A stretch of DNA of 64,000 bases from JBAXQQ01 sp037131695 (GCA_964638715.1 CAZWZF010000011.1:1-64000); one strand, 5' to 3'; numbered from the stretch's first letter, positions 18,556-27,562 are shown. Numbers and translations are program-made. Notes: generated from the letters alone by a model not told the origin.

Positions 18556-20115
18556 TTAAAAATTATCTATCGTCAGCGCGGTGAATCCCACTGTTTTACC
18601 GGGCCAGTCATCGGTGCGGAACGGCACGGCAGGAAGGTCGGCTTTGTTGAACAGGTTGCAACCCATCGGGTTGTTTGCCCAGGCATAGCGAACAGAGACG
18701 GGTTCTTTCACGGCATCGCTCCAAACAACCACTGTTTTACCATCTATTTTTGCCTGGGCAGTGACGAATTTTTTATCTGGACCACAGATGTAAAAACCTT
18801 TCAACGGTTCTCCGCCTTTCACTACCAGTCCTTTGCCGATGTAGTCGAAAGATAGCACTGCCTGGCCGTTTTTCACCTTCATTGATTTGTATTGCGGACC
18901 GGAATATTCCAGTTTTGTCTCGCCATATACCTTTGCGCGCGCCACCAATCCCAGGCGCAGACCGACATCCTGCTTATTTTTCGGATGGACATCTTTCTCA
19001 TCGCCGATATCCACCGTCACCGCCATGCCGGTATTCGGCAGTTTCAGCGCCATCGCCTGTGCCTCGCGCAGTTCCGCCCATTCGCTTTCAATTGGCACCG
19101 GGTCGGGTGGCAATACGCTGGCAACCTGGACAAATAGGAACGGGAAGTCGCCAATTCCCCACGCCTTACGCCAGTAGGTGATAAGGGTTGAAAACAGCTT
19201 GCGGTACTGATATGCGCGTACTTCGTTAGTCTCGCCCTGGTACCAGATTGCACCGCGAATGGCGTAAGGGATGAGCGGGAAAACGGAGCCGTTCCACAAG
19301 CCGCTGGCGCGGTGGATGAAGTTCGGGTCGGCGGGTTTCAGCGGTTTAACCGGCAGCGGTTTGCCTTCTTTAGTTGCCGTGTCGCAAGCTGTTTTCCAAT
19401 CTATCATCTCCTGGTCGTATTTCGCTTTCGCGTTAGGTGCGGCGCTGTCATCCCATCGTTTCACGATATATTGAAAATCGGGGTCAGACATTAACGCCTC
19501 ACGGCTCATCCATGATTCAGCCGGCGTCCATCCACAGGATGCCTGTACCAGTCCGATCGGTGTTTTGCGCGCTTTTAATATTTCACGTCCGAAAAAATAA
19601 GCGACGGCAGAGATATTTGCCGCATTTTCCGGGGTAACAATAACCCACTTGCCAGCTACATTATCCTGCGGTGTCCCTGCCACAACCTGCTTGGCGTTGA
19701 AAAGTCTCATCGTCGGGTAATTTGCCGCTTTTATCTCTTCGGCAGCATTATTTGCCCTGGAAAGTTGAAAATCCATATTCGACTGTCCGCCGCAAAACCA
19801 AACTTCTCCAATCAGCACATTCGCGATATCAATCTTCGTCTTACCGGCAATAGTCATGGCAAACGGTCCGCCCGCCTTCATCTTTGGCAAGTCGCATCGC
19901 CACTTGCCATCCTGCCCAACTACGGCCTGTGCAGTATATTTATCCAGGGTCACGGTTATTTTGTCGCCAACATCACCTTTGCCCCAAACCGGCACCGCCA
20001 TATCCTGCTGTACCACCATATTGTCACTGAAAACCGCCGGCACAGACAGCCCGGCAGCAAAAACCGGCACTATAACCAGTTGTAAAATAAAGCCAATTAA
20101 CAAGCTCTTTTTCAT
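18556..20115 (-). CDS. secreted sialate O-acetylesterase-like SGNH esterase
   Basis: 519 residues from the ATG at 20115, with GAGG 7 bases upstream; the longer frame to 20163 is not supported. The signal peptide is MKKSLLIGFILQLVIVPVFA. A short N-terminal beta domain is followed by the SASA/DUF303 catalytic core: GEVWFCGGQSNM with nucleophile Ser112, IWYQGETNE, and KDVHPKNKQDVG carrying the acid/His pair. These enzymes deacetylate acetylated sugars such as sialic acids or xylan and pectin side chains outside the cytoplasm. It lies just downstream of another secreted esterase on the same strand, suggesting a polysaccharide deacetylation unit. The exact sugar is unknown. Confidence 0.9.
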   Translation of the reverse strand: MKKSLLIGFILQLVIVPVFAAGLSVPAVFSDNMVVQQDMAVPVWGKGDVGDKITVTLDKYTAQAVVGQDGKWRCDLPKMKAGGPFAMTIAGKTKIDIANVLIGEVWFCGGQSNMDFQLSRANNAAEEIKAANYPTMRLFNAKQVVAGTPQDNVAGKWVIVTPENAANISAVAYFFGREILKARKTPIGLVQASCGWTPAESWMSREALMSDPDFQYIVKRWDDSAAPNAKAKYDQEMIDWKTACDTATKEGKPLPVKPLKPADPNFIHRASGLWNGSVFPLIPYAIRGAIWYQGETNEVRAYQYRKLFSTLITYWRKAWGIGDFPFLFVQVASVLPPDPVPIESEWAELREAQAMALKLPNTGMAVTVDIGDEKDVHPKNKQDVGLRLGLVARAKVYGETKLEYSGPQYKSMKVKNGQAVLSFDYIGKGLVVKGGEPLKGFYICGPDKKFVTAQAKIDGKTVVVWSDAVKEPVSVRYAWANNPMGCNLFNKADLPAVPFRTDDWPGKTVGFTALTIDNF

Positions 20116-20170
20116 ATCAAACCTCACTATGGGTACGTTACCATTTTTTATTAGAGATGGCAAGGGAAAT

Positions 20171-20198
20171 TCTCAATTGACAATTGAGAATTGACAAT
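20171..20198. repeat. degenerate 7-bp tandem repeat
   Basis: Four heptamers, TCTCAAT, TGACAAT, TGAGAAT and TGACAAT, run head to tail in the space between the two esterase genes. Confidence 0.7.
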
Positions 20199-20332
20199 TA
20201 AGGAGCCAATTAATGAAGTCGTTAGTTACATCGTTCAAAATGAATGTTTTTCTACTGTTATATTATGTTATATTATATTTTCGTGTATTTCGTGGTTAAA
20301 AATTTAGGTTGTCGGCAATATCTGCATCATTA

Positions 20333-22561
20333 TCATTTCCCCGCAATATCAAATTTCAACACTGTCGAGGCTGCCGGTCCATTGAATTTTTCCACACCAT
20401 TGATATTCAGTTTTACGTCGCCGGTCATTTGCAGGCCGGTATTGTCTAACTGCACATCGATGTGCGGAGTGCCGGTGGTGGTGATATTTATGGTGTTCCC
20501 GTCGATTGTACAGGTAAACTTTGGCAGTCCGTTCATCTCCTGGTTTCGGGTCATGGTGATTCCCCATACGCCGCGGTGGATGTCGGTATCGGCGACAAAG
20601 CTGAATTTGTCAGGACGTTTGCGGGTGAATTGCTGCATCCATTTTATCGATTCTTCCTGTTTTGAATAGATGTAGTTATGCCCTAAATCCGGGGTAGAAC
20701 TGGCGTTTACCTTGCCGCCAGCATCTTCGATGGTTTTGGCAAAGGCGGCAATCTGTTCTTTCGGGGTTTTGCTGCCGCGGTATGCGATGCTGTCCGCCTC
20801 GCCACCCCAGATATATATCGGCAGGTAATTCACATTTTCTGCCTGACCCCATGCTCCCACCGGCGCACCCATGCCCATTACGGCGATGGCTGCCCACTGG
20901 TCGGGAGATCGGCTGCCGACGTTCCATGTTCCGCCGCCGCCCATGGAAAATCCGTATAGATAACGGCGGTCAGGGTCGATTTTTACGGTCTTTTGTGCGT
21001 CATTATATGCTTCCCAGATATCAGTTTCGCCAATATCGCGATAGCCGGAATTGCCGCGTCCAAATGGATAGACATGAACGCCATCGCGTTGAATCATTTC
21101 GTAAGTAGCCGACCGCTCGTACCCCAGCAAACCGGGAACAGCAGTAAATCTGCCGATTTGTGATGACGCATGGTTCAAATAATGCGGATTGCCCGCGCCA
21201 TGCAGTTCAAAAAACATTGGATACGCCGTTTTTGCGTCCCATTTTTTCGGCAGTGTCAGTGCATACCATTGCAGAGTGCCATCGCGCGGGGATACGAAGG
21301 ACATGAACAACGGCAACCCGCCTTCAGTATATGATTCAAACTTATCTGATTTGAAATTGAATCCCGCCAGGATATTTCGGATATATCGCAATGTTTCGTC
21401 GGCAAGGGCGGTGTTGCTTTTTTTATACACCGTTGCCCGCGCCCATTCTGTCTGCACCATCGCCTTTACCGATCGCAAATGTCGCAGGAAAAGCGGCTCT
21501 TTCGTGCTGGCGATAAGTTCGTCCATGCGCAGGTTAAATTTATTAACCAGCGCGTCAGCAATTACAATATCAGCATCCAATTTAACGGCAGCTTTTTTAC
21601 CGGAACCGGGTATTAATTTGATATTGACGGATTCGGTCTCTTTTGTGCCATCGGGACGATACAGCAATGTAAAACGCTGGGGGACAAAGGTGTCACCGCC
21701 TTTAACAATATAACTGAATTTTTCATTGCCGGTCTGAGCCTGTATCTTCACGTCATTTTTTGAAGCAACAGCAATGGTGAACTGTGCATCATCGCCGTTC
21801 TCCCAGATGTCGGTGATTGACGTGGTAGCGGCAATTATTTCGTGTGTCGGATTGTCTATCGCAACTTTTTTAAACAATCCCGGTTTTGGTTCGTCAGCCC
21901 CGGCACCCCAGCGGATTTGCACCGGTTCGCGCTGATCTTGCGAGTCGACGTTGCGAACTTGTATGGTGATGCCGAATTGTGGGAAGGCACCGGGTTGAAT
22001 TTTCAACTTTGCCCATGGAAGACGAATGTTATAATGAGTAATTTTTGCGGTTTCATCGCGAGTGAAATTTAGCAAATCTATCGGATATGAATCTGTGAAT
22101 GTCGAGTTGCCCGCGCTATATACCCAGCCTTGCGCTCCGGTTGGTGTTAAGGCAAAACCAATACTGGCGTCATCACTGCCAAATATCCCTTTCGTATCTG
22201 CAGCGCCGTTTCCAGCACCGTCACCTTTGCCGTCAACAGCTACTCGCAGAAAATCGCCATTCCAAATATTCCCCGCGGTCTGGTTGTTGATATGCACAGC
22301 GTCCTTAACATCAACACGAATCAGCAAATCGTCATCAGTCGCCGCCAGCCATCCTTTGGCAGTAAAATCTTTCACAGTGGGGTCAGCTATTTCAAATACC
22401 GGTTTACCGGTTTGCCAGTCGATATTATTTGCCGGCATCCACGGTATAGTGGCGTCAACCAGTGGTACAGCAATCGGCTCTATCCGAAAAGCCGGTTTAT
22501 CTTCACCCGCAAAACAGATAAACGGAAGCAGCAGCAATATCGCTAAACTCAAAATTAACAT
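20333..22561 (-). CDS. secreted CBM9-like domain plus alpha/beta-hydrolase esterase
   Basis: 742 residues from the ATG at 22561, preceded by AAGGAGAG; the start at 22603 is rejected. The signal peptide is MLILSLAILLLLPFICFA. Residues about 25-220 look like a CBM9-type sugar-binding domain (WLAATDDDLLIRVDVKD, and GDFLRVAVDGKGDG). A middle beta region follows. The C-terminal half is an esterase of the PHB-depolymerase/feruloyl-esterase kind with RRYLYGFSMGGGGTWN (nucleophile Ser) and LGHNYIY (likely catalytic His). It probably removes acyl groups from polysaccharides or oligosaccharides. It is transcribed toward the sialate-esterase-like gene, which lies 217 bases on, and both are exported. Confidence 0.8.
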   Translation of the reverse strand: MLILSLAILLLLPFICFAGEDKPAFRIEPIAVPLVDATIPWMPANNIDWQTGKPVFEIADPTVKDFTAKGWLAATDDDLLIRVDVKDAVHINNQTAGNIWNGDFLRVAVDGKGDGAGNGAADTKGIFGSDDASIGFALTPTGAQGWVYSAGNSTFTDSYPIDLLNFTRDETAKITHYNIRLPWAKLKIQPGAFPQFGITIQVRNVDSQDQREPVQIRWGAGADEPKPGLFKKVAIDNPTHEIIAATTSITDIWENGDDAQFTIAVASKNDVKIQAQTGNEKFSYIVKGGDTFVPQRFTLLYRPDGTKETESVNIKLIPGSGKKAAVKLDADIVIADALVNKFNLRMDELIASTKEPLFLRHLRSVKAMVQTEWARATVYKKSNTALADETLRYIRNILAGFNFKSDKFESYTEGGLPLFMSFVSPRDGTLQWYALTLPKKWDAKTAYPMFFELHGAGNPHYLNHASSQIGRFTAVPGLLGYERSATYEMIQRDGVHVYPFGRGNSGYRDIGETDIWEAYNDAQKTVKIDPDRRYLYGFSMGGGGTWNVGSRSPDQWAAIAVMGMGAPVGAWGQAENVNYLPIYIWGGEADSIAYRGSKTPKEQIAAFAKTIEDAGGKVNASSTPDLGHNYIYSKQEESIKWMQQFTRKRPDKFSFVADTDIHRGVWGITMTRNQEMNGLPKFTCTIDGNTINITTTGTPHIDVQLDNTGLQMTGDVKLNINGVEKFNGPAASTVLKFDIAGK

Positions 22562-22732
22562 AAACTCTCCTTTATGCGAATAACCAACAAATAAACGATT
22601 CATAAATCACCTTAATAATTGACGTTAAGTGGTACAAGTATATAAAATCTTTGAAGAATGTGGCAAGAAAAAATAGTAACTGTAAAAGTTTAATACTTGC
22701 AGATTATAATAGTAAAAACCAGTTGGTTCATT

Positions 22733-22874
22733 TTTATTTTACATCGATAAACAGGATAAAAATGATATTAATATCTTTATATTGTAGGACCTGTGAAAAT
22801 ATCTAATTTTGAAATTTTAATTTTAATTAGATTTATCCTATCTTTTTAATCTTATTAATCGATGTAAAAATAAT
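22733..22874. repeat. large imperfect palindrome, MITE-like
   Basis: TTATTTTACATCGAT (22734-22748) is nearly the reverse complement of ATCGATGTAAAAATAA (22858-22873). Inner ACAGGATAAAAA and TTTATCCT also pair. It has no ORF. It occupies much of the 397-base gap 22562-22958, whose remainder is AT-rich apart from the arsR1 promoter. Confidence 0.5.
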
Positions 22875-22910
22875 TTGCAAAAAGGTGAATTATTCGATTC
22901 AACTCTCCTA

Positions 22911-22950
22911 TTGACAACCACAAACTACTTGGCTAAACTACCAAGTAGTT
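22911..22950 (+). promoter_or_regulatory. arsR1 promoter with overlapping ArsR-type operator
   Basis: TTGACA (22911-22916), 17-bp spacer, TAAACT (22934-22939). A perfect 10-bp inverted repeat AACTACTTGG / CCAAGTAGTT (22923-22932 and 22941-22950) brackets the -10 box. This is the classic geometry of an autoregulated ArsR/SmtB promoter. The same layout recurs at 27203-27243. Confidence 0.85.
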
Positions 22951-22958
22951 GAGGGAAT

Positions 22959-23249
22959 ATGAATAACGCTATTTATAAATCAAAAGCTAATGTAATAAAA
23001 GCAATAGCGCATCCCAGTCGTCTGATGATGATTGACGCGCTTGCTGAAGGTGAAAAGTGCGTTTGCGAGTTGCAGGCATTGGTGAAAGCGGATATGTCTA
23101 CGGTATCAAAACATCTCACCATTATGAAAAATGCCGGTCTTGTCACCGACCGCAAGGAAGGCTTGAAGGTTTTTTATCGCTTGCGGTTGCCGTGCGTATT
23201 GCGATTATTTGATTGTGTAGATGAAATAATCTTTGCTAATAATGGGTAA
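22959..23249 (+). CDS. ArsR/SmtB-family metal(loid)-responsive repressor, copy 1
   Basis: A 96-residue winged-helix regulator. It has the ArsR-type opening AHPSRLMMIDALAEGEKCVCELQ. The CVC pair (Cys47 and Cys49 by count of the frame) precedes the recognition helix MSTVSKHLTIMKNAGLV, the place where ArsR proteins bind As(III)/Sb(III). A further Cys in LPCVLRLFDCVDE may add a ligand. It lies directly behind its own operator and 27 bases before the permease gene. The binding of arsenite rather than another soft metal is inferred from the motif and from the ArsP-like permease. It is very similar to copy 2 at 27251. Confidence 0.92.
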   Translation: MNNAIYKSKANVIKAIAHPSRLMMIDALAEGEKCVCELQALVKADMSTVSKHLTIMKNAGLVTDRKEGLKVFYRLRLPCVLRLFDCVDEIIFANNG

Positions 23250-23276
23250 ATAGTGCTAAATTTAGAAGGTAAGTAA

Positions 23277-24383
23277 ATGACTGAAAATGAAATAAATACT
23301 GGTGCAAAAAAGTCTGCAGTTAAAGATCAGAACATAAAAACTATTTTATATTTATTTGCTTTGGGGTTAGCCGTATATCGACTGACGATGTTGAAGAGTT
23401 GTTGTATAAGTCATTATGATTCATTATCAACATGGATTACTTATACTTTTTTAAAATTACCCGAATTAACCTTATTTAGTTTATCTGTTGAATTATTTAT
23501 ATATGATGTTCAAAAACTGTTGCTGTTGCTTTTTTTGGTAGTGTTTGCGGTAGGCATTGTACGTTCATTTTTTACCCCGGAACGCACACGAAAGTTTTTA
23601 GCTGGCAAGCATGAGTTTACTGGAAATATTTTTGCTGCTCTTATTGGTGTAGTTACCCCGTTTTGTTCATGTTCTGCTGTTCCGTTATTCATAGGTTTCG
23701 TTACTACCGGTGTCCCGTTGGGGGTTACTTTTTCATTTCTCATCTCCGCGCCGATGGTGAATGAAATTGCCCTGGTGCTGCTTTACGGTATGTTCGGGTG
23801 GAAAGTGGCTGTCTTATACCTTGGTACTGGCTTGCTTATCGCCATCATTGCCGGTTGGACAATCGGCCGAATGAAGATGGAAAAACATGTTGAAGAGTGG
23901 GTTTATGCAGCGCAGATGGGTGATGCTGATGATTTAGTTCAGGACTTAACCTGGTCAGATCGTATGCAATTTGGCATGGATGCGGTTAAAGATATTATGG
24001 GAAAAGTCTGGATATATGTTGTTATTGGTATTGCTATCGGTGCCAGCATTCACAGTTATGCTCCAGATAACGCGCTGGCTGCCATTATGGGCAAAGATGC
24101 CTGGTGGTCGGTACCATTTGCAGTAATTATCGGCATTCCAATGTATTCCAACCCCGCCGGGATAGTTCCAATTGTCGAAGCATTGTTAAGCAAAGGTGCC
24201 GCACTTGGCACCGTGCTGGCATTCATGATGTCGGTGATTGCGCTGTCCCTGCCGGAAATGGTAATCCTGCGCAAAGTGTTGAAACCGCGTTTAATTGCAA
24301 CATTTGTCAGTGTGGTGGGAATGGGGATAATTTTAATAGGATATATCTTTAATTCTCTAAACTTATCTCAAATAATAAAATAA
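23277..24383 (+). CDS. ArsP/SO_0444-like permease (DUF318), copy 1
   Basis: A 368-residue inner-membrane permease with about eight hydrophobic helices. The hallmark segment VTPFCSCSAVPLFIGFVTTG (two Cys in CSCS) and ISAPMVNEIALVLLYG are shared with permeases that export organoarsenicals or arsenic and antimony. IPMYSNPAGIVPIVEALL is a second conserved repeat-like half. A hydrophilic loop with a DDLVQDL stretch lies in the middle. It is co-transcribed with arsR1 and with the thioredoxin gene 10 bases downstream. The substrate cannot be fixed from sequence. The N-terminal 90 residues diverge from copy 2, whereas the rest is nearly the same. Confidence 0.85.
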   Translation: MTENEINTGAKKSAVKDQNIKTILYLFALGLAVYRLTMLKSCCISHYDSLSTWITYTFLKLPELTLFSLSVELFIYDVQKLLLLLFLVVFAVGIVRSFFTPERTRKFLAGKHEFTGNIFAALIGVVTPFCSCSAVPLFIGFVTTGVPLGVTFSFLISAPMVNEIALVLLYGMFGWKVAVLYLGTGLLIAIIAGWTIGRMKMEKHVEEWVYAAQMGDADDLVQDLTWSDRMQFGMDAVKDIMGKVWIYVVIGIAIGASIHSYAPDNALAAIMGKDAWWSVPFAVIIGIPMYSNPAGIVPIVEALLSKGAALGTVLAFMMSVIALSLPEMVILRKVLKPRLIATFVSVVGMGIILIGYIFNSLNLSQIIK

Positions 24384-24393
24384 AGGAGAAAAT

Positions 24394-24627
24394 ATGAAAA
24401 TTACTGTGTATGGTCCGGGTTGTGCGAAATGCAAGCAGGCAGAAGAATTGGTAAAACGAGTAGTTGCAGAAACCGGGATAAATGCAGAAGTAGTTAAAGT
24501 CAGTGATATCCGGGAGATAATTGCCGCTGGAATCATGTCTACCCCGGCAGTTGCTGTTGACGGTACCATGAAGGTAAAAGGTCGGGTGCCTACTACCGAT
24601 GAAGTAAAAAAGTGGATTACCGGATAA
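24394..24627 (+). CDS. small thioredoxin-like disulfide protein (TM0996/MTH895 family), copy 1
   Basis: A 77-residue mini-thioredoxin: MKITVYGPGCAKCKQAEELV with the redox pair CAKC (Cys10 and Cys13), and the cis-Pro segment STPAVAVDGTMK. An AAGGAG site precedes the ATG. Members of this family travel with ArsP-like permeases and probably reduce or hand over the metalloid or keep the permease Cys pair reduced; the exact role is unproven. The gene ends 5 bases before the convergent PadR gene. Confidence 0.88.
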   Translation: MKITVYGPGCAKCKQAEELVKRVVAETGINAEVVKVSDIREIIAAGIMSTPAVAVDGTMKVKGRVPTTDEVKKWITG

Positions 24628-24632
24628 ATCTA

Positions 24633-25031
24633 TTATTCAGATAAGCCTGATGGAATCTGCGTAAGCAGCTCACCCAAGGCATTATAATAAGTTGAAAGAG
24701 TATTTTTCCATCGGCAAAGACATGAGAGTCCTGATTTTGTAATGATATATAATCTCTTTGCTGGACCTATTTCGGAAGTGTCCCAAGTTGATGTCACCAA
24801 TGCCCGTTCTTCCATCTGTCGTAAAAATCGATAAACCCCGGTTGCGTCTGGCTTTTGACCGCCAAACATCGGCATATCAGCAAGTCGCTGAACAAGCACA
24901 TATCCATGAAGACTTTCATGTGCCAATACTGTCAATATGGCTGGTTGTACTAATTTATCTAAATTGCGACCAGCGCAGGGGCAATCATTATATTTAAGAT
25001 CAGGCAGCAAGGTGTCAATAAGTTTCTTCAT
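24633..25031 (-). CDS. PadR-family transcriptional regulator with Cys pair
   Basis: 132 residues. The wHTH shows ILTVLAHESLHGYVLVQRL and ATGVYRFLRQMEERALVTS, typical of PadR. The N-terminal extension carries YNDCPCAGRN, a CPC pair that may sense metal or redox state; similar N-terminal Cys are known in some PadR-like proteins. The C-terminal helix would dimerise. GGAGAAAG precedes the ATG. Its promoter is TTGACC-17-CATAAT at 25051-25079. It is convergent with the arsR1 operon and upstream of nothing else on its strand, so its targets are not evident; the neighbouring GTPase and permease genes are the natural suspects. Confidence 0.85.
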   Translation of the reverse strand: MKKLIDTLLPDLKYNDCPCAGRNLDKLVQPAILTVLAHESLHGYVLVQRLADMPMFGGQKPDATGVYRFLRQMEERALVTSTWDTSEIGPAKRLYIITKSGLSCLCRWKNTLSTYYNALGELLTQIPSGLSE

Positions 25032-25050
25032 TGGACTTTCTCCAATAAAG

Positions 25051-25079
25051 ATTATGCCTTAACATTTACGATAGGTCAA
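25051..25079 (-). promoter_or_regulatory. promoter of the PadR gene
   Basis: On the minus strand TTGACC (25079-25074), 17-bp spacer, CATAAT (25056-25051). It lies 20 bases before the start codon. Confidence 0.55.
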
Positions 25080-25100
25080 GTATTACAGTGAATATTTGGA

Positions 25101-26201
25101 TTAAACCACTGATGTATACCGATGCGTTGGTGTCGGTCGTCCCGGACTTAAACTGCGTATGGTTTCTATCTGTATGGCAAGGTTTTCATTGCTTTTTTTG
25201 TTTAGTGTATCTTCTATAATGGCTTGCAGCTTTTCGGGTGTCATCTCTACCCGGGCATTTATTACCAGTGTGGCAACTTGCGGATTGCCGGTAATTTCAC
25301 CTCGAATAGCTGGTGTGCCGGTTGTTGATGTAAGGTTTGCCACATATTGACCGGTGGGTGCGGTAAGGGAAAGTTTTACATGGGCGATATCTGCTTCTTG
25401 CGATGCCGCAACTTGTTGAATTTTATTCAGCAAGTCCAGGCTGAATTCTTTCCAATCCGCTTTTGTTGCTGCAGTCACTTTTGCAGATGCATTCAACCAG
25501 CCCAGTATAGCCTCGCCTTCAGCATAAACATTATAATCTACATCGACAATATGAGTTCCAACAGCATCATCAGCCATTACAGACCTTAGCCATTTTGCGA
25601 CCCCGTCGCCAATCAATGCAGAAATTGCTTGAATAGATTTACCGGGAAACTTTTCATTTGCCGCAGATTTCAATTCTTGTAATTCATCGTCATCAAGGAG
25701 ATCTTTTTTATTGATGACGATGATATCCGCTTCTTCCAATTGTTTGCGTAAAATATAACGCGCACTGGCATGCATTGTACTTTGCCGTCGTGGTTCCAGC
25801 ACTTCCCATAACCGGTTTGGGTCTACCAATACGCTGAATGGGGTCAGTTTATAAGTATCTGCATAAAGGTCTTTAATTGGCTGCAATACGGTAGCAGCTA
25901 AATCTGTGCAGCTTCCCACTGGTTCACCGATGATGATATCAGGTGATATTTCATCAATAATCTGTTGTGCGGTATCAATTAGCTGTCCAAACCGACAACA
26001 GAAACAACCTCCGGCAATTTCCTGAACATTCAAATCAGCCTGCCGGAGCAAAGCGGTATCAACAAGGTCTGCTGCCTGGTCGTTAGTTATTAATCCGACG
26101 CGTTTTCCCTGGTCAATCAACAGCATAGCTGCGCGTGCCAATAAAGTGGTTTTGCCTGCACCAAGGAATCCACCTACAAGAATTAATTGTGTCTGTTTCA
26201 T
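25101..26201 (-). CDS. CobW/G3E-family GTPase (metallochaperone-like)
   Basis: 366 residues from the ATG at 26201; GAGG lies upstream and the start at 26237 would overlap the aquaporin gene. P-loop GGFLGAGKTTL, switch with LITNDQAADLVDT, the CxCC-type metal site AGGCFCCRF, an EPVG segment (the G3E Glu) and the guanine motif NKKDLL are all in order. The C-terminal domain differs from standard CobW_C and contains several ADIAHVKL/GNPQVATLVI strands. G3E GTPases load metals into enzymes or buffer zinc, cobalt or nickel. It follows the aquaglyceroporin gene by 5 bases, so the two are one operon. The metal involved is unknown. Confidence 0.85.
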   Translation of the reverse strand: MKQTQLILVGGFLGAGKTTLLARAAMLLIDQGKRVGLITNDQAADLVDTALLRQADLNVQEIAGGCFCCRFGQLIDTAQQIIDEISPDIIIGEPVGSCTDLAATVLQPIKDLYADTYKLTPFSVLVDPNRLWEVLEPRRQSTMHASARYILRKQLEEADIIVINKKDLLDDDELQELKSAANEKFPGKSIQAISALIGDGVAKWLRSVMADDAVGTHIVDVDYNVYAEGEAILGWLNASAKVTAATKADWKEFSLDLLNKIQQVAASQEADIAHVKLSLTAPTGQYVANLTSTTGTPAIRGEITGNPQVATLVINARVEMTPEKLQAIIEDTLNKKSNENLAIQIETIRSLSPGRPTPTHRYTSVV

Positions 26202-26205
26202 ATTA

Positions 26206-27096
26206 TTAACCTCTTTCATCACATTCTTCAGCATCAAGCATACAGACCATGTCTTCAGTATATGTCAGACGCAGGATAAATTGATATAATCCTCCGCCAA
26301 TAATTGCGCCAATAATTGGCGACAATATATACACGGTGAAAAAACCGCCTTGGGGACCGGGAATGGCAACAGAACCCCATCCGGCAAAATAAGCAACCAG
26401 ACGCGGACCGAAATCCCGAGCGGGATTAAAACCAGCCTGCGAAATAGGAGCCAGCAGGGAAATTAATAATGATACAGTCAATCCTATAAAGAGTGGAGCA
26501 AGATTGCTGGCGGGACGTCCGGGATTATTATTATCTGTCACTGCAAATATGATAAATGCCAACATGGCAGTTCCCAGCATTTCAGCGAACATTGCCAGCG
26601 GCATTGTCACCGTCGCCAATGCTGGTGTCGATGATATCATGACGGGATTTGGAAAGTATTCCCCATAAACCATACCTGATAATTCGCTGCCGGTACCGCC
26701 GCGAATGAGATTTTTAGATGCCTCAAAAGCAGCAATAAGATTATGAAAAACACAAAACAGCACTAATGCCGCCAATACAGCACCTATGAATTGCGATATG
26801 ATATATGGTGCTACTTTGCGCCATGAAAAGTTGCGATAAACCGCTAATGACAGTGTGATAGCCGGGTTAAGATGAGCACCACTGATCGCCGAAGTCGCAT
26901 AAATTGCCAACGCGATACCGATACCCCAAACAACGGCAACTTGCCACAGCCCTACCTGCGCACCGGTTATCACCGCTGCATGGACAGACCCAACGCCGAA
27001 GAATACCAGGATAAATGTACCCAACACCTCAGCAACACACTGCCGAAAAATTTCAGAATATTCTTTTTTTACCAGTGATGGTCTGCTATTAGACAT
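26206..27096 (-). CDS. aquaglyceroporin (MIP family), probable AqpS-like metalloid channel
   Basis: A 296-residue six-helix channel with both NPA boxes: SGAHLNPAITLSLAVYR and AGFNPARDFGPRLVAYF. Asp after NPAR is the signature of glycerol-conducting (GlpF-type) members rather than water-only channels. Aquaglyceroporins pass uncharged As(OH)3 and Sb(OH)3, and AqpS of rhizobial ars operons is a precedent. Position beside two ArsR modules supports such a role, but glycerol uptake remains possible. It is transcribed divergently from arsR2 and first in a two-gene operon with the CobW-type GTPase. Extra residues between helices (NLIRGGTGSELSG) form a long periplasmic loop. Confidence 0.88.
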   Translation of the reverse strand: MSNSRPSLVKKEYSEIFRQCVAEVLGTFILVFFGVGSVHAAVITGAQVGLWQVAVVWGIGIALAIYATSAISGAHLNPAITLSLAVYRNFSWRKVAPYIISQFIGAVLAALVLFCVFHNLIAAFEASKNLIRGGTGSELSGMVYGEYFPNPVMISSTPALATVTMPLAMFAEMLGTAMLAFIIFAVTDNNNPGRPASNLAPLFIGLTVSLLISLLAPISQAGFNPARDFGPRLVAYFAGWGSVAIPGPQGGFFTVYILSPIIGAIIGGGLYQFILRLTYTEDMVCMLDAEECDERG

Positions 27097-27116
27097 ACTC
27101 TTGTACCAGTGGTTGT

Positions 27117-27145
27117 ATATTAGCTGGCAAATTAATGGTTGTCAA
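27117..27145 (-). promoter_or_regulatory. promoter of the aquaporin-GTPase operon
   Basis: On the minus strand TTGACA (27145-27140), 17-bp spacer, TAATAT (27122-27117). It lies 20 bases upstream of the aquaporin start and back-to-back with the arsR2 promoter. It contains no ACTTGG/CCAAGT operator half-sites. Confidence 0.65.
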
Positions 27146-27202
27146 TAGATTTTAATGTAATTTTTATTTTTTCCAATATTCATAATTAATCTCAAATTCC
27201 CA

Positions 27203-27243
27203 TTGACAACTATACACTATTTGGCTAAACTACCAAGTAATTG
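27203..27243 (+). promoter_or_regulatory. arsR2 promoter with overlapping ArsR-type operator
   Basis: TTGACA (27203-27208), 17-bp spacer, TAAACT (27226-27231), with half-sites CTATTTGG and CCAAGTAATT either side of the -10 box. Spacing and core match the arsR1 promoter base for base; the inverted repeat here is imperfect (about 7 of 10). Confidence 0.8.
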
Positions 27244-27250
27244 AGGAAAT

Positions 27251-27562
27251 ATGAATAACGCTATATATAAATCAAAAGCTAATATCATAAAAGCAATGGC
27301 GCACCCGAGCCGCTTGATGATGATTGATGCACTTGCCGAGGGTGAAAAGTGCGTTTGCGAGTTGCAGGTGCTGGTGGATGCAGATATGTCCACCGTATCA
27401 AAACATCTCACCATTATGAAAAATGCCGGTCTGGTAACCGACCGTAAAGAAGGATTATGGGTATTTTATCGGCTGCGCGTACCTTGTGTCCTGCGATTCT
27501 TTGATTGTGTTGATGCTGTTTTACGCGCTAATGATGAAGAAAATGCCCGGGCATTAAAATAA
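27251..27562 (+). CDS. ArsR/SmtB-family metal(loid)-responsive repressor, copy 2
   Basis: A 103-residue paralog of the repressor at 22959, nearly identical through the first 85 residues (AHPSRLMMIDALAEGEKCVC, MSTVSKHLTIMKNAGLV). It keeps the CVC pair and a Cys-rich tail VPCVLRFFDCVD, and has a slightly longer C-terminus. It is expressed from the operator-promoter just upstream. The downstream permease is 216 bases away and has its own ArsR half-sites, so the module is probably two transcription units under one repressor. Confidence 0.92.
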   Translation: MNNAIYKSKANIIKAMAHPSRLMMIDALAEGEKCVCELQVLVDADMSTVSKHLTIMKNAGLVTDRKEGLWVFYRLRVPCVLRFFDCVDAVLRANDEENARALK

